A stretch of DNA of 22,759 nt. Source: Dinoroseobacter sp034111085 (GTDB lineage: Bacteria > Pseudomonadota > Alphaproteobacteria > Rhodobacterales > Rhodobacteraceae). Positions 1-5,764 of the stretch are shown here, piece by piece (the first letter of the stretch is position 1; each line of letters begins with the position of its first letter). Below the pieces are notes generated by a model. The model ran no database searches, was not told where the DNA came from, and worked only from the letters and a program-made list of their open reading frames with translations. Where the stretch lies: assembly GCA_034111085.1 (NCBI GenBank), contig JAWUXZ010000044.1:1-22759 (forward strand), in the 5' to 3' direction. Both the position numbers and the translations under genes were made by a program.

Positions 1-734
1 GATCCACCGGGCTTCAGGTTTAGGCCGCCGTTATCAAACGCAACACCTTTGCCGACCAGCGTCAGGGTGGGTCCGCTATCGCCGTGGCGCATATCGATTA
101 GGCGCGGCGCGCGATCAGCGGCGCGCCCTACGGTGTGTATCAGCGGCAGGTTCGCGGCCAGCAGTTCGTCGCCGCATGTCACGGTAATTTTTGCGCCGAA
201 CTGCTTGGCAAGAGTGCGCGCTGCAGACTCGATCCCATCGGGGCCAAGTTGGTTGGCAGGCGTGTTGATCAGGTCGCGGGTCAAACCCTCGCCTTGCGCA
301 ATCGCCTCGATTCGCGCGGCATCGACGCCATCTGGTGCAACGAGGCGGGCAAAGTCAGGCGCAGGTTTGGCGGCTTGGCTGAAGTGATAGCCGCTCAGTA
401 ACCAGCCCAGTGCAGCCTCGGCCAAATCATCACCACCCAACGCGCCGTCCAGCCGGTAGGTGCCCGCCGGCAAAGCCTTTGCGACGCGTGCCAAATCAAA
501 CCGCGTGCGGCGCGGGGGGGCGGAGGGCGCGGCCGCAAGCACCGCCGCGATCTGTCCGTCAGGTGCCGGGATCACGACATAAGTACCCGGCGCGGCCTTG
601 AAGTCTTGAGCTGCAACCCAAGCGCTTTGAGCGTTTGGAATTGCGTCAAGATACGCCGCCAGCGTATCCGGCGTCAGTACTGTAACGGGGATTGCGCCCT
701 CGGCGTTCGGGGCAAATGTGAAGCGTTCTGACAT
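1..734 (-). CDS. M17 leucyl aminopeptidase family protein, N-terminal part (runs off window)
   Basis: This reading frame starts at the ATG at 734-732 and stays open to the window edge, giving 244 codons without a stop. The last visible residues, LVGKGVAFDNGGLNLKPGGS, match the first metal-binding segment of M17 cytosol aminopeptidases, usually written GKGVxFDTGGLxLKP. The lysine and aspartate that bind zinc or manganese are present. Upstream, LTRDLINTPANQLGP is the conserved linker that opens the catalytic domain. The first roughly 170 residues form the less conserved N-terminal domain. Family members are hexameric cytosolic enzymes that remove N-terminal residues from peptides. The remaining metal ligands and the catalytic arginine lie outside the window, so activity cannot be judged. 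The start is supported by the protein pattern rather than by a strong ribosome binding site. The family call is firm. Which paralogue it is (pepA or pepB type) cannot be told. Confidence 0.93.
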   Translation of the reverse strand, partial: MSERFTFAPNAEGAIPVTVLTPDTLAAYLDAIPNAQSAWVAAQDFKAAPGTYVVIPAPDGQIAAVLAAAPSAPPRRTRFDLARVAKALPAGTYRLDGALGGDDLAEAALGWLLSGYHFSQAAKPAPDFARLVAPDGVDAARIEAIAQGEGLTRDLINTPANQLGPDGIESAARTLAKQFGAKITVTCGDELLAANLPLIHTVGRAADRAPRLIDMRHGDSGPTLTLVGKGVAFDNGGLNLKPGG

Positions 735-764
735 GTCTCGGCATCCTGCGGTTCGTGCAATTAG

Positions 765-792
765 ACACTAGCCGCAGGTCAACCAAGTGCAA
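765..792 (-). promoter_or_regulatory. possible sigma-70-type promoter for the M17 aminopeptidase gene
   Basis: On the minus strand TTGCAC (792-787) and TAGTGT (770-765) are separated by 16 bases and lie about 30 bases before the start codon at 734. Spacing and position fit a housekeeping promoter, but the -10 box is a weak match. A 7-bp inverted repeat (CCTGCGG at 745-751 and CCGCAGG at 772-778) overlaps the region and could be an operator or a weak hairpin. This is by-eye matching only. Confidence 0.25.
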
Positions 793-810
793 GTCGGGCT
801 GCACATTCGC

Positions 811-1269
811 CTAGGTCCAATGCTCCGCAATATCCCAGCTTTGTCGCATTGCGCGGGCGGCCAACCGCACAAGTCGGTGCAGCACAGCTGACCGCGCATT
901 GGCGTCGCCCTTTATATGGCAAGCCCGGATATCTTGAACGACACGTTGGCATATCGGCAGGCCGACATGGCGCGCTGATGCATCGATCTTATCGCAGAGT
1001 TGCTTTGTGCGTTGGCCCCGCGCCTTGCCCGTCATGTGCAAGTCATGCACCAGTTCTGCCGTCAGCGTCGCGATTTCGCGCAGCGCGCCATCGACCAGCT
1101 TTTGCGTGCCGTCCTCGCCATGAGCGACGACAAGTTCGACGAGACGATCTTGGTCAAATTCCAAAACCTCATCAAGTTGGAGCGTCACAATTTCGGGCAT
1201 CCCCTGCCGATCTGGCTTCAGCGGCCTCCCGGACCGCGTCCCAAAAGTTCCATATTCAGTTCGTAACAT
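811..1269 (-). CDS. small protein of unknown function, possible degenerate Hpt domain
   Basis: A 152-residue protein. The start at 1269 is chosen because GGAGGG lies just upstream at a good distance. Another ATG directly before it (1272) is too close to that site. Residues 1-25 are basic and probably unstructured. The rest looks helical, with no signal peptide or membrane segment. The C-terminal half, from SARHVGL through KGDANARSAVLHRLVRL, resembles the second half of histidine phosphotransfer (Hpt) domains, which often read SARxLGA and then GDxxxxxxLLxRL. The position where Hpt proteins carry the phospho-accepting histidine appears to be aspartate here (DKIDASAR). If the fold is right, this would be a non-phosphorylated relative. 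That is inference from pattern; I do not recognise the family. The gene is transcribed away from the carbonic anhydrase gene and reads towards the aminopeptidase. Confidence 0.7.
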   Translation of the reverse strand: MLRTEYGTFGTRSGRPLKPDRQGMPEIVTLQLDEVLEFDQDRLVELVVAHGEDGTQKLVDGALREIATLTAELVHDLHMTGKARGQRTKQLCDKIDASARHVGLPICQRVVQDIRACHIKGDANARSAVLHRLVRLAARAMRQSWDIAEHWT

Positions 1270-1330
1270 CATACCCTCCGTGCCCACCTGTTTCGTTCCC
1301 ACCCGCCGAACCTGATCCATTAGGATGAAG

Positions 1331-1386
1331 AAAGCGTTTTCACCCGAGCGCGAATATCCCTCGCATTTTCAGAGAAAACGCGCTTT
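1331..1386. repeat. imperfect inverted repeat between divergent genes
   Basis: AAAGCGTTTTC (1331-1341) and GAAAACGCGCTTT (1374-1386) form an inverted repeat in which the right arm carries two extra bases. It lies in the 147-base gap between the divergent unknown gene (start 1269) and the carbonic anhydrase gene (start 1417). It could be a binding site controlling one or both genes, or chance. No clear promoter pair was found in this gap. Confidence 0.25.
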
Positions 1387-1416
1387 ACGCGGAGGGGGAC
1401 GGACGAGAGAACGACA

Positions 1417-2067
1417 ATGGAAAAGGCTAAACCGCTGCCGCAATACATGGCGCAGCGCTACCACGGGTGGCGCGCGACCACGTATGAGGAGAACAAGTTT
1501 TGGTATCACCGGCTTGAAGAGGAAGGCCAACGCCCGCGCGCGATGGTAATCTCATGTTGTGACAGCCGCGTTAACGCGAGCTCCATATTCGGCGCGGATG
1601 CTGGCGAGTTGTTCATCCACCGCAACATTGCCAACCTCGTTCCGCCCTTTAATCCCGACGGCGATCACCACGGCACCTCTGCGGCGGTGGAATATGCCGT
1701 CACACAGTTGAAGGTAGCGCATCTTCTCGTGATCGGACATTCCAGTTGTGGTGGCGTGCGTGGGTGCATGGATATGTGCGAGGGCCACGCGCCTGAGCTA
1801 GAGAAGAAGACCAGTTTCCTCGGGCGGTGGTTGGATATTTTGGCCCCTGGTTATAGCCATGTCAAAAGCATCAACGACCCAGATGAGCGCGCAAGTGCAC
1901 TGGAAAAACAGGGGATTATCATTGCGCTCGAAAATCTGATGACCTTTCCGTATGTCAGCGATGCCGTCGAGGAAGGTCGCCTAAGCGTCCACGGCGTTTG
2001 GGCCGAAATCGGCAATGGCCGCCTGCACAGTTATGTTCCTGCTGAGAATGCCTTTATCGCGGTTTAG
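1417..2067 (+). CDS. beta-class carbonic anhydrase
   Basis: Carbonic anhydrase interconverts CO2 and bicarbonate in the cytoplasm. The 216-residue protein has the beta-class signature: CCDSR at 47-51, giving zinc ligand Cys47 and the Asp49-Arg51 dyad, and HSSCGG at 108-113, giving zinc ligands His108 and Cys111. The segment IHRNIANLVPP (67-77) is the usual core strand. Length is normal for bacterial beta enzymes of the Can/CynT type. The start at 1417 gives an N-terminus (LPQYMAQRYHGW) typical of alphaproteobacterial members. No cyanase or cyn genes are nearby. Instead a bicarbonate transporter and its regulator follow 55 bases downstream. The context suggests that the enzyme handles imported bicarbonate, or supplies CO2/bicarbonate for carboxylation reactions. 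The family call is very secure. Confidence 0.96.
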   Translation: MEKAKPLPQYMAQRYHGWRATTYEENKFWYHRLEEEGQRPRAMVISCCDSRVNASSIFGADAGELFIHRNIANLVPPFNPDGDHHGTSAAVEYAVTQLKVAHLLVIGHSSCGGVRGCMDMCEGHAPELEKKTSFLGRWLDILAPGYSHVKSINDPDERASALEKQGIIIALENLMTFPYVSDAVEEGRLSVHGVWAEIGNGRLHSYVPAENAFIAV

Positions 2068-2096
2068 TTGACGCTTTGCGGCGCGACCTTTAGGCG
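2068..2096 (+). promoter_or_regulatory. possible promoter before sbtA
   Basis: TTGACG (2068-2073) is followed after 17 bases by TAGGCG (2091-2096), in the short gap between the carbonic anhydrase stop codon and the sbtA start at 2123. The -35 box is good and the -10 box is poor. If real, sbtAB could be transcribed separately from the carbonic anhydrase gene. Confidence 0.22.
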
Positions 2097-2122
2097 AAGG
2101 CAAGACTGAACGGGAAGCTATC

Positions 2123-3100
2123 ATGGACGGAATTTTTGCCCTCGCGGTGGACAATCTCTTGTCGCCGATCATCTTGTGTTTTGCCTTGGGACTGGTTGCG
2201 GCGTTCGCGCGCTCGGACCTGACAGTGCCCGAGGCGGTGGCCAAGGGAATGTCGATCTACCTGCTGTTTGCTATTGGTTTCAAAGGCGGGGCGGCGGTTG
2301 CGGATCACGGTGTGGACGCGACGTTGCTGTTGTCGCTGCTGGCAGGCGGCGTGCTGTCCTTCTTTTTACCGTTCATCGCCTTCGGGCTTCTCAAGACCAT
2401 GACCAAACTAAGCGTCACCGACGCAGCAGCGGTTGCCGGGCATTACGGATCTATCTCCATCGTGACCTTCGTGGCGGCGAGTTCGGTGCTGCAGGGTCAA
2501 GGCATTCCGGGCGAAGGGTTTATGGTGGCGGTCGCGGCAGTAATGGAAGCGCCAGCGATCCTATCGGCGCTTTATCTCGTGACCAAAGGGGGCGGGAAGA
2601 CGGATATGGAAGACGGCCTTGTGCGAGAGATTCTGCTGAACGGCTCCATTGTGTTGCTCGTAGGGGCTTTCTTTATCGGTCTGATCACCGGAGCCGAAGG
2701 CTTGGCATTAATCGCATCTTTCATCGTCTCACCTTTCCAGGGCGTGCTCTGCCTGTTCCTGCTGGACATGGGCCTCGTGGCGGGGCGCGGGTTGCGTGAA
2801 GCGCGCGGAGTGCTGACCAAGGGTGTGCTCGCGTTCGGCGTGCTGATGCCGCTGATCGGTAGCCTCATTGGCCTAGGCACCGGCTTACTGCTGGGCCTGT
2901 CCACCGGGGGGGTTGCCCTGTTCATGGTGCTAAGCGCGTCCGCGAGCTATATTGCGGTGCCAGCGGCGATGCGGGTGGCACTTCCGGAAGCGAACCCATC
3001 GATCTATTTGACCTTGTCGCTGGGTGTGACGTTTCCGTTCAACCTGACGCTCGGCATTCCAATTTACGTGGCTTTGGCCACCACTTTCGCTGGGGGATAA
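2123..3100 (+). CDS. sbtA: SbtA-type sodium-dependent bicarbonate transporter
   Basis: A 325-residue, very hydrophobic inner-membrane protein with about ten predicted transmembrane segments in two similar halves. SbtA proteins import bicarbonate with sodium; they were defined in the cyanobacterial CO2-concentrating mechanism. Family features visible here are NLLSPIILCFALGLVAAF near the N-terminus, FKGGAAVA at about 53-60, AVAGHYGSISIVTFVAA in the middle, and EGFMVAVAAVMEAPAILSAL, the SbtA equivalent of the conserved ALMExPA segment. Length is close to the cyanobacterial proteins, although the cytoplasmic loop between halves looks short. The gene lies between a beta-carbonic anhydrase and an SbtB-like regulator that starts three bases after its stop codon, which strongly supports the call. 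Substrate specificity in a probable heterotroph is inferred from family and context. Confidence 0.92.
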   Translation: MDGIFALAVDNLLSPIILCFALGLVAAFARSDLTVPEAVAKGMSIYLLFAIGFKGGAAVADHGVDATLLLSLLAGGVLSFFLPFIAFGLLKTMTKLSVTDAAAVAGHYGSISIVTFVAASSVLQGQGIPGEGFMVAVAAVMEAPAILSALYLVTKGGGKTDMEDGLVREILLNGSIVLLVGAFFIGLITGAEGLALIASFIVSPFQGVLCLFLLDMGLVAGRGLREARGVLTKGVLAFGVLMPLIGSLIGLGTGLLLGLSTGGVALFMVLSASASYIAVPAAMRVALPEANPSIYLTLSLGVTFPFNLTLGIPIYVALATTFAGG

Positions 3101-3103
3101 GCA

Positions 3104-3409
3104 ATGGAGCGTCATAACGCAAAACGGGTCGAGATTATCATCGAAGCGCCAATGCAGCGACGGCTGGCGAACGCGCTAGACAAGGCGGGCGTGACCGGTT
3201 TCACGGTGCTGCCGGTGCATGGCGGGTCCGGCAGCTCAGGGGTCTGGAGCCGCGAAGGCCAGATCAGCGGCGGTATGGTCGCGGTGGTCTGTATCATCCG
3301 CGAAGAGCGCCTAGACGCAATGCTGGATGCCGCGTTCGCGGTGGTCGAGCGTCAGATCGGTGTGGTCAGTGTCACCGATTGCCAAGTGCTGCGCGCGGAA
3401 CGTTTTTAG
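3104..3409 (+). CDS. sbtB: SbtB-type PII-like regulator of the bicarbonate transporter
   Basis: A 101-residue protein with the PII-like alternation of strand and helix: RVEIIIEAPMQRRLANALDKAG at the N-terminus, then GFTVLPVHGGSGSSGVW leading into the T-loop, then strands around MVAVVCIIREE and VVSVTDCQVL. SbtB proteins are small trimeric PII relatives that bind adenine nucleotides and gate SbtA. The start codon lies three bases after the sbtA stop, with GGGGGA inside the end of sbtA serving as ribosome binding site, so the two are translationally linked. Unlike many cyanobacterial SbtB proteins it ends at LRAERF and has no C-terminal CGPxGC redox loop. It therefore probably lacks redox-dependent nucleotide hydrolysis. 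A canonical nitrogen-sensing PII is unlikely, because the sequence lacks the GlnB signature and glnA/amtB neighbours. Confidence 0.85.
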   Translation: MERHNAKRVEIIIEAPMQRRLANALDKAGVTGFTVLPVHGGSGSSGVWSREGQISGGMVAVVCIIREERLDAMLDAAFAVVERQIGVVSVTDCQVLRAERF

Positions 3410-3462
3410 GCGGTTGCCTGTTTTTTGTGCTATGACAGGTCCGGAAAACAGGGAGAGAGCCA

Positions 3463-3999
3463 ATGAAATTTCTCAAGCGACTGATCAGCGTGATCGTGAT
3501 TTTGGGGGCTGCCTTCATCGGTGGGGCCTATTTGTTGCCACAAGAAGTGACGATCTCACGCAGTGTGATGATCGAGGCGGCGCCGGATGCAATCTTCCCC
3601 CATGTGAATTCTATGCAGAGCACCGAAGGCTGGTCGCCGTGGCTGGCGCGCGACCCTGAGGTGCAATTGGCATATAGCGGACCAGAAATGGGCGTTGGCA
3701 ACACACTTGAATGGCAATCTGACGAACCGGCCGTGGGCAATGGCCGCCAAGAAATTGTGGTCAGCGTCGAGAACGAGCTGGTTGAGACGGCGCTTGATTT
3801 TGGCGATATGGGCACTGCGAAGGCGGCGTTTATTCTCGAAGGCAGCGGTGGCTCGACTGAAGTGACATGGACGCTTGTCAGCGATATGGGCACAAATCCG
3901 GTGGGTCGTTATATGGGCCTTATGATGGATCGCTGGGTTGGGGCGGATTACGAGGCGGGGTTGGAAAACCTCAAAGCGCTCGTGGAAAGCGGCGCTTAA
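3463..3999 (+). CDS. SRPBCC-family protein with N-terminal membrane anchor
   Basis: A 178-residue protein. Residues 6-25 form a hydrophobic segment after a basic start (MKFLKRL), which looks like an uncleaved membrane anchor. The rest has the START/Bet v 1-like (SRPBCC, 'polyketide cyclase') pattern: VTISRSVMIEAAPDAIFPHV as the first strand and helix, the NSMQSTEGWSPWL segment, strands containing VGNTLEWQSD and TEVTWTLVSD, and a long C-terminal helix (DYEAGLENLKALVE). Such domains enclose a hydrophobic cavity and bind lipids or other small ligands. Most members of this subgroup have no assigned function. The ribosome binding site GGGAGAG sits 7 bases before the start. It follows the sbtAB genes in the same direction after 53 bases, but nothing shows a shared role. 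Confidence 0.85.
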   Translation: MKFLKRLISVIVILGAAFIGGAYLLPQEVTISRSVMIEAAPDAIFPHVNSMQSTEGWSPWLARDPEVQLAYSGPEMGVGNTLEWQSDEPAVGNGRQEIVVSVENELVETALDFGDMGTAKAAFILEGSGGSTEVTWTLVSDMGTNPVGRYMGLMMDRWVGADYEAGLENLKALVESGA

Positions 4000-4033
4000 C
4001 CCCTGATTAACTACTCCCGCGCATGCTGCTGGC

Positions 4034-4483
4034 ATGATGACACATGAAACGATTCTGAAACTGCCCGACCCGCTTCTGCGGGAGGCGTGTAATTTGGCAC
4101 GATCCCGCGATCTGACCGTTGGCCAAATTGTGCGTGATGCTTTGTCTGCCGAGCTGCGCCGCGCACGTCGTAAGGCTGGAAAACGGTTAAGAGCGCTGGA
4201 GGTAGAGGTTGCTCCGGTGCGCGCGGAACTTGCCCATGACCTAGCTGAGGCGCAAGATTGGCCTGAACTGCAAGCGCGGCTGGCCAACAAGGGCTACGTT
4301 CTGCGCCATGTGGGCGGTGGTTTGGCGCTCTACCGACTTGTGGGTGACGCGCGGATCTGCACCGCGTCCGATCTGGGTCCGGGGTATGGAAAGCTAATGG
4401 AACGGTTTGGCGGCCCACTTCCGGGGGCTACGCCCGCGCGCCAGCCTGATTTTCTGCTGGAAGATGCAATCATAGATTTCTAG
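4034..4483 (+). CDS. orphan protein with RHH-like N-terminus and relaxase-tail-like C-terminus
   Basis: A 149-residue soluble protein. Residues 5-45 (ILKLPDPLLREACNLARSRD, then LTVGQIVRDALSAEL) fit a ribbon-helix-helix DNA-binding segment of the Arc/CopG kind. Residues 46-70 are strongly basic and helical. Residues 75-127 (DWPELQARLANKGYVLRHVG, then GGLALY, TASDLG, YGKLMERFG) resemble a segment I recall from the C-terminal parts of mobilisation relaxases, usually 'L..RL...G..L...G.GLV......ASxV...GKLEARFG'. No relaxase catalytic domain, conjugation gene or origin of transfer is present. The protein may be a domesticated fragment or a DNA-binding regulator using the same small domain. The start may be 4034 or the next ATG at 4037; neither has a clear ribosome binding site. 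The domain assignment is inference. Confidence 0.78.
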   Translation: MMTHETILKLPDPLLREACNLARSRDLTVGQIVRDALSAELRRARRKAGKRLRALEVEVAPVRAELAHDLAEAQDWPELQARLANKGYVLRHVGGGLALYRLVGDARICTASDLGPGYGKLMERFGGPLPGATPARQPDFLLEDAIIDF

Positions 4484-4491
4484 GAAATGCG

Positions 4492-4523
4492 GGCTGGCGC
4501 GACCTAGGTCAGCAGCGCCAGCC
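4492..4523. terminator. hairpin between convergent genes, probable bidirectional terminator
   Basis: GGCTGGCGC (4492-4500) and GCGCCAGCC (4515-4523) pair perfectly over 9 bp with a 14-base loop. The loop begins with GACCTAGGTC, itself a perfect 10-base palindrome. The hairpin lies 8 bases after the stop of the plus-strand gene and 12 bases after the stop of asd on the minus strand, as expected of a shared terminator. No T-run follows on either side, so it is not a textbook intrinsic terminator. Confidence 0.5.
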
Positions 4524-4535
4524 GCAATCTAGCGC

Positions 4536-5558
4536 CTAGCCCTTTTTCAGGCAGCGCGCGCCAAGTGTTTCGGCGATTTGGACCGCGTTGAGTGCGGCTC
4601 CTTTGCGCAAGTTGTCGGAAACGCACCACAAGTTCAGACCATTATCGATTGTCGAGTCTTGTCTGATGCGGCTGATGAACGTCGCGTAATCGCCAACACA
4701 ATCGACAGGGGTGATATACCCACCGTCTTCGCGCTTATCGATTACCATGATCCCCGGGGCTTCACGCAGGATGTCACGAGCCTCGTCTTCGTCCAAGAAC
4801 TCCTCAAACTCGATATTGATCGCCTCGGAATGGCCAACGAACACGGGCACGCGCACGCAGGTGGCCGTAACCTTGATCTTGGTGTCGATGATCTTCTTGG
4901 TTTCGGCGACCATCTTCCATTCTTCTTTGGTCGTACCGTCTTCCATGAAGGCGTCGATATGGGGAATGACGTTGAACGCGATCTGCTTAGTGAACGCCCT
5001 CGGCGGCTTGTTGTCGGTCGGATTGTAGATCGACTTGGTCTGATCCCACAGCTCGTCGATGCCATCTTTGCCGGCGCCAGAAACCGACTGGTAGGTCGAC
5101 ACGACAACACGCTTGATCCGCGCACGGTCATGCAGCGGCTTAAGCGCCACAACCATCTGCGCTGTCGAGCAGTTCGGGTTCGCGATGATGTTCTTCTTTG
5201 TATAGCGTTCGACCGCCTCGGGATTCACCTCGGGCACGACCAGCGGCACATCAGGATCATAGCGATAGAGCGACGAGTTATCGATGACAACGCAGCCTGA
5301 TTTCGCAGCGCGCGGCGCGTGCACTTTCGTTGGCCCCGAGCCAATTGCAAACAGCGCAATGTCCCATCCGGTGAAATCGAAGGTCTCAAGGTCTTTGGTC
5401 TTGAGGGTTTTTTCGCCAAAGCTGACCTCGGAGCCGAGCGATTTACGCGACGCAAGCACCGCCAATTCATCGACCGGGAACTGGCGCTCGTCCAGAATGT
5501 TCAGCATTTCGCGACCCACGTTGCCCGTGGCGCCGACGACGACGACCCTATAGCCCAT
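4536..5558 (-). CDS. asd: aspartate-semialdehyde dehydrogenase
   Basis: The enzyme makes L-aspartate 4-semialdehyde from aspartyl phosphate with NADPH, the branch-point step to lysine, diaminopimelate, threonine, methionine and isoleucine. The 340-residue protein has the nucleotide-binding GATGNVG at 9-15, the catalytic cysteine in NPNCST (Cys130), the YQSVSGAG segment at 156-163 with the substrate-positioning glutamine, and the catalytic histidine in VGHSEA (His243). The frame is open a further 30 codons upstream, but the start at 5558 is preferred: GGAGAGG lies just upstream and the protein then begins MGYRVVVVGATG, as the family does. It stands alone, convergent with the gene ending at 4483 and divergent from the ATP-grasp operon. 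All key residues are intact. Confidence 0.97.
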   Translation of the reverse strand: MGYRVVVVGATGNVGREMLNILDERQFPVDELAVLASRKSLGSEVSFGEKTLKTKDLETFDFTGWDIALFAIGSGPTKVHAPRAAKSGCVVIDNSSLYRYDPDVPLVVPEVNPEAVERYTKKNIIANPNCSTAQMVVALKPLHDRARIKRVVVSTYQSVSGAGKDGIDELWDQTKSIYNPTDNKPPRAFTKQIAFNVIPHIDAFMEDGTTKEEWKMVAETKKIIDTKIKVTATCVRVPVFVGHSEAINIEFEEFLDEDEARDILREAPGIMVIDKREDGGYITPVDCVGDYATFISRIRQDSTIDNGLNLWCVSDNLRKGAALNAVQIAETLGARCLKKG

Positions 5559-5656
5559 ATGGACCTCTCCTTTATACGTGTCGGGTATGACGCGCCCCCA
5601 TAGCGGATCGATGGGGCCTGCGAAAGAGGGGCGTTGCCGCATCTGCAAAATGCCAA

Positions 5657-5673
5657 CGCCTAAAAATTAGGCG
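5657..5673. promoter_or_regulatory. perfect short palindrome between divergent asd and ATP-grasp operon, possible operator
   Basis: CGCCTAA (5657-5663), AAA, then TTAGGCG (5667-5673): a perfect 7-bp inverted repeat with a three-base A spacer, in the 206-base gap between the asd start (5558) and the ATP-grasp gene start (5765). Position and symmetry suggest a dimeric regulator site. With its short loop it could also fold as a hairpin in RNA from either strand. No convincing promoter boxes were found around it. Confidence 0.35.
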
Positions 5674-5764
5674 CTATGTGCAAAAGCCATGCTGATTTCC
5701 GAGGATTGAAAGGTTAACGTCTGCACCCGCTTGCGGTCAGCGGAATTGGCGATAGCCTAAACCC

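Noticed and set aside
49..601. Three plus-strand frames at the window start
   Set aside because: They lie antisense to the M17 aminopeptidase, whose frame is open across the whole stretch and carries the metal-binding motif.
849..1328. 159-codon plus-strand frame opposite the small unknown gene
   Set aside because: The minus-strand frame has a strong ribosome binding site and a plausible domain; this one is rich in Arg, Pro and Cys with no start signal.
3556..4290. 244-codon minus-strand open frame opposite the SRPBCC and RHH-like genes
   Set aside because: It spans two plus-strand genes and their gap, and is composition-driven (rich in Arg, Ser and Ala) with no motif.
4578..5300. 240-codon plus-strand open frame opposite asd
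   Set aside because: It is fully antisense to a secure aspartate-semialdehyde dehydrogenase and has no family features.
5559..5648. N-terminal 30-codon extension of asd
   Set aside because: The family begins at MGYRVVVVGATG, and GGAGAGG lies just before 5558; the extension is probably untranslated.
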